The position numbers were made by a program, and so were the translations under genes. A DNA stretch of 64,000 nucleotides, from NCBI RefSeq assembly GCF_036588685.1, contig NC_086382.1, positions 64,650,929-64,714,928 of the forward strand, in the 5' to 3' direction. The notes under the pieces were generated by a model that saw nothing but the letters and a program-made list of their open reading frames with translations, had not been told where the DNA came from and did no database searches. Of this stretch, positions 20,669-32,029 are shown one piece after another; position 1 is the stretch's first letter, and the number at the start of each line of letters is the position of its first letter. Source of the DNA: Mytilus trossulus. Lineage: Eukaryota; Mollusca; Bivalvia; Mytilida; Mytilidae.

Positions 20669-23370
20669 GTAAGAATGAATGACTATATATGCAGACAACA
20701 GAACAAGTGTTTTGAATGTTTCATTCATGTGTTTAGGCCGATCACTTGTTCAGTTTCGTTACTTCTTATTATACCAAGTTAATAGTACTCGGAAATATAT
20801 ACACATTATTAATATGAAATAATAATTAAATATTTGCAAGATAACGTAAAACAAATAATTCCACGAAGCGTACGAGCGTTGCAAATTTAGTTTCTTCTAT
20901 TGGGCACTCATTTTGCTGGCTGCGAATGTGAGTTAAGCGACTTATATATAAATTGTGTATTCCTTTTGAACAATAAAGACGGATTTATTTTTGTTTTAAA
21001 ATCGTATTCATATGTCTAGAATGTACACACACATTGCATTAAGAAATTTCACCACAAATGAACAAATTAATTGATCCAAATGCTAATTTTTAAATTGATA
21101 TATTTACTTTCTCGGAATACAGATGCAGCTAAAAAAATGACGAACTTTCTGTGAAGGATGTTCACTTCTCTTGGTTAAGGAATTTTGTCAGATATTCGGA
21201 AGCCTCTAGTTTTATCCATGTAGTTTCATTTATATTTTAAAAACAATGTTTACCATTTTATGTATATAGGTTACAAGGATTACGTAAGATGCTTTACTTG
21301 TGGAGTTTTGATAAAGAACTGGCAACAGGGACAAGACCCTTTAACGGAACATAGTCGAAGATCACCTGGTTGTAGCTTCCTTCTACACCCAAGAGTTCAC
21401 GAGCATCAAGTAAGTAATATTTGTTTGTTTTCGGAATTAGAAAATATATTAATTAAGTTGTTCATTTCTATGTCATTTAATCTCTGGAGGCAAGTTATCT
21501 CATTTGTAAATATAACACCTTTTTATGCGATGCTAATTTTTTCAAAAATTAAATCTTACTCTTTTTAAAAACCCAAAGCCAAACTAATCTGATAGAAACA
21601 TATTTTTTTTTTATTAAAATATGAGATTAATTACTAGAACTTCAAAAAACTTGCATAAAAGACTATGTAACCACATTCATGTATGAATTATATTCACATC
21701 AAACATTTTCATATTTTTTGACACTAGCTTCTTTAAACTACCACTTTGGTGGTAAGATTTACGGTAGCACAATACAAAGATTTCTTCACTCCCAATCAGA
21801 CAACTTTAAACTGATGTAATTCATTTCATCCTTCTTTATATTTTATAAATGAGGGAACAAAAGAAAGAAGAAAGATTAATCTTTTAAATTGTAATAATTT
21901 CATTATGACATTATTATTACATAATTAATTATTATGTAATTAGTTGCTATATTGTGATGTCCATACTTGATTGAATTTAGCGTCTTTGTTTTTCATAGCA
22001 TCCCAAAATATTTTATATATCTTGTACAACACAGCTTGACCTCCACAACTGTGTCTCAGATTTTCAAAAACATCAATAGAACAAATTTTATACGTAATTG
22101 AATTTATTGGTCTCCTATAAATTGATATTGCAAACTCTTTTGAAGATTTAAGAGAGAATGAAAACTGTTTTGGAGGTCAAACTGTGTTGTGCAAGAATCT
22201 ATAAAATATTTTCGGATGCTATGAATAACAAAGAAGCTAAATTCATTTAAGTATGGACATACATATATGGCAACTAATTACATAAAAATTAATTATGTAA
22301 TAGTTATGTCAAAATGAAATTATCACAATTTGAAAGTTTAATCCTTCTTCTTTCGTTTGGTATCTCAAAATTTAAAGAAAGATGAGTGGAAATACATCAG
22401 TTTAAAGATGCCTGATTGGGGATGAAAAATCTTTGTATTGTGTTACCTTAAAAGACTTTTTTTTTATTTTTTTATTTCAGACCAAAAAATAGTTAGAGTA
22501 TGAAAAAAAAATTTAACAATAACAAATATATTGACGTATCTTTTTTTTTATTAGGTTTGTGAAAATATAGACATTATAAACATTCTTAGAATTGTTTGTT
22601 GGTAACAAGAATAAAAAATATTAGAACATTTATGATGATAAAAAATGAACTATATATCAAAAATCGCTTTCACCTTAGGTTGAAAGAACAAACGAATCTA
22701 CTTCAAATGAGGAAATAGAAAGACTTTCAGATGACATCCAAGCAAGGCTTAACATACGGTATGACAATGTTGCTATTCAAAGAGCCTATGAGTCATGTCT
22801 TGCAACAAACAGCGGTTTAAGGTTAGTTGATATCAATCAACTCACAAATAGACTTCTAGACTTGACAGTTGTTGAAAATCAGATAACAGAAGAGACAACA
22901 CAACATAGGCAAGGTGGCGCTGTACTAGACCAATTTCTGCAAGAAAGAACTCCCAGTTACATTCAGCGTATTGGTATGTCACATTTTGTTAATAACAAGT
23001 AAATACAAGAGCAAATTAACGAACATTTTAACATACTCGTATTTAATGTAAAAAATTTCAAATGCATTGCGTGCTCCTTTTTTTATGAAGGCTTAATACT
23101 GGCTAAAAATAAACTAACTAAATCATTTTACAATTTGTTTGTGTATTTTTGAAAAGACATATTGACGTACAAAGCATATTCTATTTTTTAGAACAAGAAG
23201 TTCACCAGCTTAGAGAAACGTTGATGTGTAAGATATGTATGGATAACTCAGCGAATGTTGTGATCATGCCATGTGGACATTTCACATCATGTTTGCAATG
23301 CTCTTCTGCACTGACAAATTGTCCTCAATGTAGAGTCGGCATTTCATCAAGAATTAAAGTTTTCCTCTGA
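20509..23370 (+). CDS. Inhibitor-of-apoptosis protein, BIR / UBA-like / RING (IAP-1)
   Basis: Exons 20509-20668, 21270-21409, 22679-22973 and 23192-23370 join in frame (phases 1, 0, 1) to 257 codons and a TGA. The BIR is split by the first intron after ASVGFFYA; its zinc ligands follow CFTC-x16-H-x6-C (exon 2). Exon 3 has a helical region resembling the UBA of cIAPs (DNVAIQRAYESCL, DINQLTNRLLDL) but without the MGF loop. Exon 4 is a C-terminal C3HC4 RING: CKICMDN, MPCGH, CLQC, CPQCR, ending IKVFL. Such proteins are E3 ubiquitin ligases of cell-death and innate immune signalling. In the BIR, positions equivalent to XIAP Glu314 and Trp323 are Gln and Arg, so binding of IAP-binding-motif peptides is doubtful. 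The true start is probably further upstream; exon 1 opens at an acceptor. IAP-2 lies 12 kb downstream with the same layout. Confidence 0.9.
21270..21409 (+). CDS. IAP-1 exon: zinc half of BIR
   Basis: Phase 1 in, phase 0 out (CATCAA/GTAAGT). Carries all four zinc ligands in canonical spacing and the W of KNW. Confidence 0.9.
21755..22455. mobile_element. 700-bp imperfect foldback element in IAP-1 intron 2
   Basis: The two halves are reverse complements around about 22100. The left arm has CACAATACAAAGATTT (21769), ACTTTAAACTGATGT, ATTACATAATTAAT, 'CATAGCATCCCAAAATATTT' and CACAGCTTGACCTCCA; the right arm has the complements in reverse order, ending TCTTTGTATTGTGTTACC. Arms differ at perhaps 10-15 percent of sites, so the copy is not recent. 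No ORF. Flanking duplication not resolved. Confidence 0.75.
22679..22973 (+). CDS. IAP-1 exon: linker and UBA-like region
   Basis: Acceptor CACCTTAG, donor ATTG/GTATGT, phase 0 in and 1 out. Acidic Ser/Thr linker, then a three-helix-like segment; ends LDQFLQERTPSYIQRI. Confidence 0.85.
23192..23370 (+). CDS. IAP-1 exon: RING finger and stop
   Basis: Full C3HC4 RING with the conserved Arg after the last Cys (CPQCR) and a C-terminal IKVFL tail, the region that forms the RING dimer in cIAPs. Ends at TGA 23368-23370. Confidence 0.93.
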
Positions 23371-24179
23371 ACACATATCCGATGCAAACTAGTTGAAGTA
23401 AATCTTCGAAATGAACTTTATCGTACATTGGAAACCTACGATTCAAAGTCAGTTTCAGTCAATAGGCAGCTACAAGCAGATAGTTCACAGTACAAGTGTT
23501 GTGATAATTTGCATTAGTTATGAAACATTTCTTTGGTTAATCTTATATTACTTTTATGTACCCACATTGACAAATGAAATATTGTTTAGTGAAGTTTTTC
23601 ATTATGAAACCAATATAACATGCTTCATTGAAACAATGTATCAGTTAGTTATCATTTTGTTATGTACATAGTTATGTAGAGCAGAGGTCACTGAAGTATC
23701 ACATGACCATGAGCAAGGAGTTTTTTCATGATACTCAATAATATCTATATATAAATATAATTATAGTAGTATCATTTATTTATTTAAAAAAAAAAATTTA
23801 ATTAAGCAGCACACCATGAAAATCTAATGGGAACTAGCGGTATACTACTATTGCTATTATAGATATTTCAAAAAATGATTACAAATTAAAAACATTTTTT
23901 TATTGATAGATGTACATGTATGCATCATAATCTAATTATATAATGATAAGATTAAGTAATAGTAATATAACAAGTTAAGGTATACAACAGAATTTATCTC
24001 ATGAAAAGAGGGTACAGGTAGTAAGTACCCTTCTGTAAAAAAAAGATTGAAAGTGAATTTTTAAATATCAAATTAAAAAAAAATATAGGCCAACACTTTT
24101 TACATGATGCATAATCTAATATTTTAACAAATGCTCAATGCTTTTAATCAAATTTGTTCTTCGTTTGTTGTTTAAGGGC
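23371..24179. other. 3' flank of IAP-1, nothing firm
   Basis: AT-rich. A short R3-like fragment (ACTAGCGGTATACTACTATT) lies near 23833. No clear AATAAA close to the stop codon, so the mRNA 3' end is not placed. Confidence 0.4.
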
Positions 24180-24600
24180 TTCAAATAAAGGATAAAAATA
24201 CAGAAACAGCAGTATATTGCTGTTCGAAAATCATAAATCGATTGAGAGAAAAAAAAATCTGGTTATAATCTAACACTGAAAAAAACACATCAACTATAAG
24301 AGAAAAACAGCGAAATAACAGAAAAACTAAAGTGCAAAGACCAAAGCAAAATGTAACACACACAGAAACGAACTATAAGATAACAACTGCCCTTTAATCT
24401 GACTTAGCACAGGACAATTCAAGAAAAAAAAAGTGGGTTGAACCAGGTATTGTTGGTAACCAAACCTCGCGCTTTTATGGCAATGATAAATAAAACACTA
24501 AAAGGATATCATTACATGACAGTACTACAGTAAAATTAATGCAAGAACATTCAAGATAGAGAAATACACTAATAAACAATACAATAATTCACTTCTACAG
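24180..24600 (+). repeat. R3 dispersed repeat
   Basis: AACAGCAGTATATTGCTGTT, ATAAATCGATTGAGAG, ACATCAACTATAAGAG and AACACACACAGAAACG recur in the same order at 26.6 and 50.0 kb. This copy continues through CCAAACCTCGCGCTTTTATG to about 24600, where an R4-like block is joined directly. Confidence 0.7.
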
Positions 24601-24607
24601 TTAATAC

Positions 24608-24900
24608 TTATCAAAGTGCAATTCTGAGGATTTAATACGCCTGACGCGCATTTCATCAACATAAGACCAATCAATGACGCTCAAATCAAAATAGTCAGAA
24701 AATCAAACTGGCATAAAGTTAAAGAGCATTGATGACCCATAATTAAAAACAAATGTGTCAAATACGGCTAATGTTATCTTTGACTGGGACAAGAAATTCC
24801 TTAGTATTGAGAATTATTCATTCTTTTTCAATCAGTAAATTTATAAGAAAAAAGCAACAATATAATTGAAATCTATGTCGGCACCGAAATGCTGACAAAC
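24608..24900 (-). repeat. R4 family, reverse diverged copy
   Basis: TTATCAAAGTGCAATTCTGA, ACGCCTGACGCGCATTTCAT and TCAATGACGCTCAAATC are diverged reverse complements of the R4 3' boxes, followed by the GCTCTT/ATTTGGCA counterparts and ending GTCGGCACCGAAATGCTGAC, the R4 hairpin. Confidence 0.65.
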
Positions 24901-25729
24901 ACGTAAAAATAACTATGGTAACACATAAAAAGAGCACGACAGATACACACATTGTCTATCACACGACATGATCGACGCAACACAAGTGACGTCATTTGTA
25001 AAGTTGTAAAAATTAGATATACAAAATGTAGTTCGAGATTAAGTTTGGAACTATCGTATCTGGTGTAATTTATAACAATTACAATACTATAAATACAGAA
25101 ATGTGTTGGTAATTAGATAATGAATTGTATGTATCTACAACAGGTACAGTAACTTCTACCTCATTAATTGACTGACATCTAGACGCTAACAATAAGGAGG
25201 GTTGAGAACAAACTTTACTTAAAATGGGAGAATTTACAACTGTAGACTTTCAAATGTTTTATTAATCAACATTCCAGCACCCTATCTCCCTGTTACTTCC
25301 ATATCCCATAGCTTAAACCAATGGTTTCTCAGTCTGAAGTTTTTCGGTGTTGTATTTTCTTGTTGTTTTGTAGTGTCTTGTATGATCTATGAGTTTGATT
25401 ATACCCTTGGTATATTCCGCTTCTGCTTTATAAATATATATGCATGTGATGTGTAACTTGAGCATATAAACACAATTGATAAGCATTGATACATGCGTGA
25501 TGTATAAGTATATTTTGAATGTATAAATACATTTACAATGTTAAACTACAGTACATTTTGGATACATACAAACACGTGGAATTTCTAAATACACAGTCTA
25601 GGAAAATATATTTTAGACTTTGTCAACTGATTTTCATACTTTTTTCTTATGTTGTACTGTTACACCACTATCCAAGATAAGGGGAGGTTTGCTCCCTTCC
25701 GCCACATTCTGTATGTGCCTGTCCCAAGT

Positions 25730-25975
25730 CAGGTCTCCGAAATTGAGTGATTGTCGTTTGTTGCTGTGGTCCATGTTTGCTTTTCGTTCATGATTTGTAC
25801 ATAATTAAGACCATTAGTTTTACATTTGTCAATTCTGGACCTTGCATGGGTAACAATGCTGTATGGACTTTGCTCACTGTTTAAGGCCGAACGATGATCT
25901 AAAGTCGTTAATTTCAATACCCTTTTGGTCTCATGTGGAGAGTTGTCTCATTGGTAATCAAACCAAATCTCCTAC
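25730..25975 (+). repeat. R2 dispersed repeat
   Basis: TTCGTTCATGATTTGTAC, ATGCTGTATGGACTTTGCTC, AAGGCCGAACGATG and 'ATGTGGAGAGTTGTCTCATT' in R2 order. Confidence 0.75.
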
Positions 25976-26224
25976 TAGTATTTTGTGCGCGATTTTAACG
26001 AGTTAATTAAGAAATTTCAAGTTTAATTGGTAGCAATTTCTGTAGTTGCATGTTTAAAGTATCAAAGGGACGGAGTTGATTGAGTTGAACCCAATATATA
26101 AAGATGGATTGCAAAGTATAATTAAAATCCAACGACTTCATATCTTCATATGGAGTTTACTGACCCCATATATACCGTATTAGGTCACTAGCACACTATG
26201 TAACCAATAATACTAGTAATAGCT

Positions 26225-26540
26225 ATACTACAATATAAAAAAGAAGATGTGGTATGATTGTCAATGAGACAACTATTCACAAAAGACCAAAATGACACAA
26301 ACATTAACAACTATAGGTTACCGTACGGCCTTCAACAATGAGCAAAGCCCATACTGCATAGTCAGCTATAAAAGGCCCCGATAAGACAATGTTAAACAAT
26401 TCAAACGAGAAAACTAACGGCCTTATCTATGTAAAAAAATGAACGAAAAACAAATATTTAACACATAAACAAACGACAACCACTTAATTACAGGCTCCTG
26501 AGCTATCTGGCATGCCTCTTCTATCTTTTGCGAGTACAAA
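26225..26540 (-). repeat. R2 dispersed repeat, reverse copy
   Basis: GATGTGGTATGATTGTCAAT, GAGACAACTATTCAC, 'ACCGTACGGCCTTCAACAAT', GAGCAAAGCCCATACTGC and AAACGAGAAAACTAACGGCC. Very similar to the 60.0 kb copy and head-to-head with the 25.7 kb copy. Confidence 0.8.
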
Positions 26541-26584
26541 CGACACCTCCCAGTTATCTATATGAATTCATAAGGGCATTATTA

Positions 26585-26960
26585 GTATACTAGTGTTCAA
26601 AAGTCATAAATCGATTGAGAACAGAATAAATCTGAGTTACAAAATAAAACCGAAGGAAGCCCACCAACTACAAGTACCATATTCCTGACTTGGAACAGGA
26701 CATTGAACCGTGTTTTATGACTAGCCAAACCTCCCGCTAATATGAAAATGATAAAAAAAAATCCGCGTAAATAACAACTCTACGGGACAGAAATATTTTA
26801 TTAACACACGCAAGAACACTAATGACAGAGAAACGCGCAAACAAATTATATAATAGTTGACAAAACATACAAACTGCAAAACAACAACAAATATTTTCCA
26901 ACAGACACCACAACCAGTGACGTTCAAACATAACGAACATTCAATATCGTACAAACAAAT
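26585..26960 (+). repeat. R3 dispersed repeat
   Basis: Begins TAGTATACTAGTGTTCAAAA, ATAAATCGATTGAGAACAG; continues through ACTAGCCAAACCTCCCGC and CACACGCAAGAACACTAATG, matching the 24.2 kb copy across most of its length. ORFs on its minus strand are by-products. Confidence 0.7.
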
Positions 26961-27354
26961 CCTAGGACATGCAACCGTTTTGAAAGGGTTAGTGATATTG
27001 ACGTTTTGAACTAAATCATCGAGTATCCTTTGACTTATCTATCTGTATAATATTAAAAGACCGTTAGCGTGTTTTGGTTAATCAATCGTTCAGGTTTGGC
27101 CGTAGCAGTGACAACGAAGTTGTTCTGTACGATGATACGATTTTCCAATGATAACAAACACCATAGCTTGTATGCATTAACTAATCATGGTCAGTCTGTG
27201 AATGTAAAAATAAGAACGATAAGGATTAGAGCGATATTGGAACATCACGAATAGCCAGATCGGAACTGGTGACGTCTCAATCTGCAGTTAATGCTATACT
27301 ATTTTACATTTTGATCTTAATCGTCGGGATAGACTGTAAGTGTAAAAATAAGAA

Positions 27355-27436
27355 CGACGAGAATGGGATTTGAACTCACGCGGAGAGGCCCTAATAGACT
27401 AATAGTCTATCGCCTTAACAACTCGGTCACCTCGTC
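27355..27436 (-). tRNA. tRNA-Ser-like gene with ATT anticodon (possible pseudogene)
   Basis: 82 nt, starting GACGAGGTGACCGAGTTG on the minus strand. The acceptor stem GACGAGG pairs with TCTCGTC (one G-T) and is followed by discriminator G. The anticodon stem ATAGA/TCTAT is perfect around loop CTATTAG, so positions 34-36 read ATT. A long variable arm typical of tRNA-Ser follows. The T arm GTGAG-TTCAAAT-CCCAT has one A-C mismatch. A TTTTT run lies 9-13 bases downstream on the minus strand, a possible pol III terminator. The body matches the animal tRNA-Ser(GCT) pattern as I remember it, but the anticodon would read the Asn codon AAU. Either a decayed copy or a genuinely misreading tRNA; I favour pseudogene. 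Confidence 0.75.
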
Positions 27437-28228
27437 TTGAAGAACCAATTCTTAAATATGATTATCTTTCCTGTGACTAAGTCACGGAATTTGCTTGGTC
27501 TTAGATTTAAAATATTCTTCACTTTTTTTACTTTTTGGCTCATACAAATAATGTATTTATGCAAGGTGAAAATAAGATTCAAGTTACCAGCTAGCATAGT
27601 CATAAAAGGTTTTTATTCATAAATCTGTGATATCTTCTTTCACTTCATTCCTCAAAACCATGTGAAATGATGCGACTTTGAGGTTAGAAAAACGCCCGTC
27701 GTCCACATTTTCCTCAAATTGAACTGAAAGCCAATGAGACGGATGTCATTTATCGTGGTCTATACATTTTGTACTTTATCGTGATGGTGTTCATAACATT
27801 TACGGGTGTGATTTGTTCTCCTCGTAACTCTGTTAGAGCAGTTTCTATATAAGGAGCTCACCCCTGTATACGAAATCACTGACGTGTGAACACATGCACG
27901 AGTATAACGTATCAATTGAGATATGTAAAAACCATACAACGGAGCAGAGGGTATGTTACTGCTATGAAAATTGGAAATTCATGATATGGAAGTTGAAATC
28001 ATCCAGTGTGTGAAAGATTTAGTGTGAAGTCGTCCATCTGTATCAAGATTATGGAAAAAATCAAGGTATGAAGCAGTCCTTGTATTAGTGGTTTCCTTAA
28101 TTATATGTTCACTAGATATATAAGATGCAAGTACTGAATTTAATGTGGGTTATTCAGTGATAGGACATTATAAATATATCTGAAAGTTTAAGTATTTTGC
28201 ATAGTGTTTTGCTTGTTTTAGAAGGTTC

Positions 28229-28900
28229 TTAATTAATTCTGCTTGATACGAGTTCAAAAACACGTCGGCCAAAAGGTGATTTTGTAAAATGATATCCTTT
28301 GTAAGTGAACGATGTTTCAGAATATGTAGGATTACCAGTTGTGATGATTATTCCTAGTTCTTTTGTGAGAAATTGGAAATAATGGTTTTTACATACAAAG
28401 ACAATATTATAGAAGGCTTTATCTGCTGGAACAACGACATATTTGTCATATAAAGATGATAAATCAGTCATAACCTCTGGGTTCTTGAATGGGTTAGACA
28501 CCCTTGTGTTCCTAGTACATCGTAGTTTCTGAATGCGCTTCTGAATACATGAACGAATTGTTTTGATTCATTCAGACAACCTGTCCAGTTTTGGTTCGTC
28601 TGGTTCACGCTTTTCCCATTTTTTAGAATACTCCTCAGATGCATCCATCAGTAACCTGAAGTTCTTTTTCCAGTTGATTGACTAGGGAATTAATATTGTT
28701 TTGTTCCTACACAAAGGAACTTTCTTTGAAAGTATCTAATATTAACAGAAGTAACTGCCCTTTTCTAAAATTAGATATTTTCGTTTTCACACGGGTATTC
28801 CACACCAAAATTGAGGACAACAGGAACGAGTTTTCTTTCCCCATTGTAAAATTTACTGTTTGGACTGCATCTTCCTTCGGCACTGTCTCACGGTGTTTTG
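28229..28900 (-). mobile_element. RT retroelement fragment (N-terminal part of the R1-type protein)
   Basis: Minus-strand reading includes SEEYSKKWEKREPDEPKLD, then after a stop IKTIRSCIQKRIQKLRCTRN, SNPFKNPEVMTDLSSLYDKY and VVVPADKA-NIVFVCKNHY. From memory 'YDKYVVVPADKAxNNIVFVCK' is the segment just before the RT domain in the same family whose C-terminal tail makes up R1. It is broken by in-frame stops, and the RT core does not follow. The reading continues weakly to about 28900 (FLLSSILVWNTRVKTKISNF). Confidence 0.7.
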
Positions 28901-30325
28901 TTTCCCCACTTGCTATATGTCCATGTCAATTGAAGTTTTGAATTTCTAAGATCGTAATATACGTGTTACTGGTAAATTATTAAGTCATGGTTTTCGTTGC
29001 CATTTTACTAAAGACTTGGTTAAGATGTGTAGCTGTAAAAATGTAAACATATATTATTTCCAAACGGAATAGTACATCCTAGATGTTACGGTAATGTTGT
29101 TAACCGAGCTCGGAACTACAGATAAGATCAAGGTAAACTATCCATTTCTTTAAATAAACATATTCTGAAAGTTTACCTTATTAAACACTGTAATTGATCT
29201 TTGAATATTGGTTTTATTGGAACATATATTTACTTTGTTATCAGTGAGTTAAAACCATACTAATTATTATTGTTATACACATATAAAATATGCACATTGA
29301 CGGTACTACAATCTGTCGATTCTTATATTTTGGCCATGCAAAAGGTCATGTTTTTCTTTGTCTGTTATTGACGTCTTACATTAAATCCATCTTTCTGTTT
29401 GACCTAGACGTAAAGACGATAACATAGTAAAAAATAAGGCCTAAATAAATCTAAGTTTGATACAGTAAAGAGTTTAATTTTATAAATTCACAACGCAAAT
29501 TTCAAACAATCTTTGCGGTTCAATCATTACAATCAATCTTTGCGGTTCAATCATTACAAACACTTTGATACTAAATTAGTGTCAAATCTCTGTGTGCATA
29601 TAAAAGTAAGAACGTGGAGCACAAGAAGCTTCCATGGGAAATCCAACTGTGTCTTGAATACCACACATGCCCTGCAAACGTAACCCTCTTGTTGTCAATC
29701 AAAAAGTCAAATATGTTGGAAGACCCAGCAATATAACGTTTAGTGAGGATATTTGTGAAATAGATCATCTTTGATTGAAATTTGCAGTTAAATCTAAGCT
29801 GATTTTGCGGGTGCTCAAAACAGGAAAGCAGGATTTATGTCATTCGGATTGGAGGAAAATTATGAAATTATTTTTTTGTAAAGTTTTTTTTTATAATTCT
29901 TCCCCTTAGATCGTCGCTTTACATGATTTTGCTTTTTATGTGTTTATAAACATATAAATGATATGATGAATGCTATAAAAAAAAAATACGATTTACATGT
30001 CTGTGGTGTTCTCTTGCTAAATAACAATTTTACATTCAGTATTAGATACAAGATATTGCCATTGTATCATTTGTCTTTTAGTGTGTTGGTATTATGATTG
30101 GTTTTCCGCGATGAAATACGTTGAAATGTGTTATAAACCCATAATACATTCCTTAGTATGAAACTCAATTAGTTGACGTGACAGTCTAAATGTCTTGGTA
30201 AGAAAATATAAAAATCTAGTCAATTGTGACAATAACTGTTTAGCGTCTTTGAATATCAGCTTAATTTGAACAAGGCTTGGAAACAGGTGTAATGCGAGCT
30301 TCATTTATGAACATCATCATAATTT
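28901..30325. other. AT-rich intergenic sequence
   Basis: Nothing coding recognised. A tandem duplication of CAATCTTTGCGGTTCAATCA plus TTACA lies at 29508-29558. Confidence 0.45.
29508..29558. repeat. Two tandem copies of a ~26-base unit
   Basis: The unit CAATCTTTGCGGTTCAATCA + TTACA occurs twice in a row. Confidence 0.8.
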
Positions 30326-30440
30326 TAGGGCCTTTTATAGCTTGCTGTTCCATGTTGAAGGCCGTACATTGACCTATAATGGTTTACTTTTATAAATTGT
30401 GTCTTGGAAGGAGCATTAATACCACATCTTCCTTAGCTAT
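30325..30440 (+). repeat. R2 dispersed repeat, 3' fragment
   Basis: GGGCCTTTTATAGCTTGCTG, TTGAAGGCCGTACATTGACC, TATAATGGTTTAC and TACCACATCTTCC in R2 order. Confidence 0.6.
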
Positions 30441-31138
30441 CTTTTTATGTTTTATTAACTTAAGTTTGTTTTCATGTCTATTCCGTCGTGTGTCGTAACT
30501 TGAAAAATGCATCCTCCTTCTAAATCGTTATTTTACTGATGCAAATATATATTGTCTATTCATCAAAATCATGCGTGTGATAGTTTTGTCCAATGAATCA
30601 AAGTTCCAATCGATTAACATATCATGTTTACGTTCCATACAAATTATTATCACTAAGCAGGTTAATTACAGAATTCAAATATAAATGACATTGTTACATT
30701 TGAGGTAAATACCATGTAAATACCATCTATTCAATAATTGTTATATGATTAACGTGCTCGTCTGTTTCCCAACGGAAGCTTCAATTACTTTATATTCATA
30801 CTCCATGACAGAATCAAGTTGCCATATAGTGACATTGTTGTCAATATCAACATGTTTGATCTGGGACTCAATATATTATGCCCCAGGTAATATATAGATG
30901 TAAAACAGTACTGATTCAAAATCAAAAGAACTAGTTTTAATCAATTTTGCGATTGTTCTATATCTATCTGAGATATTCGAAATAAAGTACTGTATAATGA
31001 TCTCACGTCCTCCTTGTGGTACATTTTTCTCCCTATTTTTGACTCACCGAAATAGTTCCTTGTGTATGTATCAGAAAGAGGGTTTTAGAAAAGTACTACA
31101 CTTCAATAATACAGTTTGTTTCCAGTTGTCGTAAGTGA

Positions 31139-32029
31139 TTAACAATTGTTAAATACCTTGTTTCCTACAACAGTGGTGCTTATTTTATTTTGTTTTGAAG
31201 AACTATTTATAACTTTCTTCTTAAATTTACCAATGTCTTTCATTTTCTGGTAGTAGTTACTGAAATTTGTTGCAATGATAGCTATGGGCATTGCCAAAAT
31301 AAGAAGACCACATACTGCGCATAAACAACCAACAATCTTTCCGGGCGTTGATTTCGGGTAAACATCACCATATCCAACCGTTGTCATAGTAACAACAGAC
31401 CACCAAAGACCAGAAAATGAAGACGGAAAGGTCGAAGGTTCTTGAAACTCTGCATAATATATGAAATTAGCAAACAGAGCAGCTATGACAATAAATGTAA
31501 CTAGTAACAGTAGTAGCTCTTTAAAACTTGTTTTAAGAGATAATAGTAATACTCGAAGTTCAAGGTACTGTTTGTATATTCTAAAAATTCGAATAAGTCT
31601 TAGAGATATCATACAGTATGACATTCCAAATATCCACGTAGCGGTGTATGAGTTCATGACAAGTGTCATGTTCAATTCAAGACAAAATCGTGTCCACATC
31701 GACACGTTCAGAATAAGATCCATTATGTTCAACCAATTTTTGAGGAATTCGATCTTACTTGGACAAACAATTAATCTAATAAAATATTCTAATGTGAAGA
31801 ATACCAAAAAAAATCTGTCAAGTGTATACCACCAAATTGGTAATATAGTTGTCGCATGTAGTACATCTTTAGGATTATTCCTATCGGTATAAACATTAAA
31901 TCCAGCGGAGGTAGTTACATTGATAAGTGTATCAATATCGATGTACTGTTCTCGCATCTCTTCACAGGTGAACAAAAAAGCCATTATGGCTGATAATACA
32001 ACAACCAGTATATATATTATGTTGTAAAC
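31139..32029 (-). CDS. Kv channel exon 2: S1-S6, pore and C-terminus
   Basis: 296 codons and a stop. One uninterrupted exon carries the whole membrane domain. A 143-codon ORF on the opposite strand is its shadow. Confidence 0.93.
   Translation of the reverse strand, partial: VYNIIYILVVVLSAIMAFLFTCEEMREQYIDIDTLINVTTSAGFNVYTDRNNPKDVLHATTILPIWWYTLDRFFLVFFTLEYFIRLIVCPSKIEFLKNWLNIMDLILNVSMWTRFCLELNMTLVMNSYTATWIFGMSYCMISLRLIRIFRIYKQYLELRVLLLSLKTSFKELLLLLVTFIVIAALFANFIYYAEFQEPSTFPSSFSGLWWSVVTMTTVGYGDVYPKSTPGKIVGCLCAVCGLLILAMPIAIIATNFSNYYQKMKDIGKFKKKVINSSSKQNKISTTVVGNKVFNNC

Noticed and set aside
31461-31892. 143-codon plus-strand ORF
   Set aside because: Exact shadow of the potassium-channel exon on the other strand.
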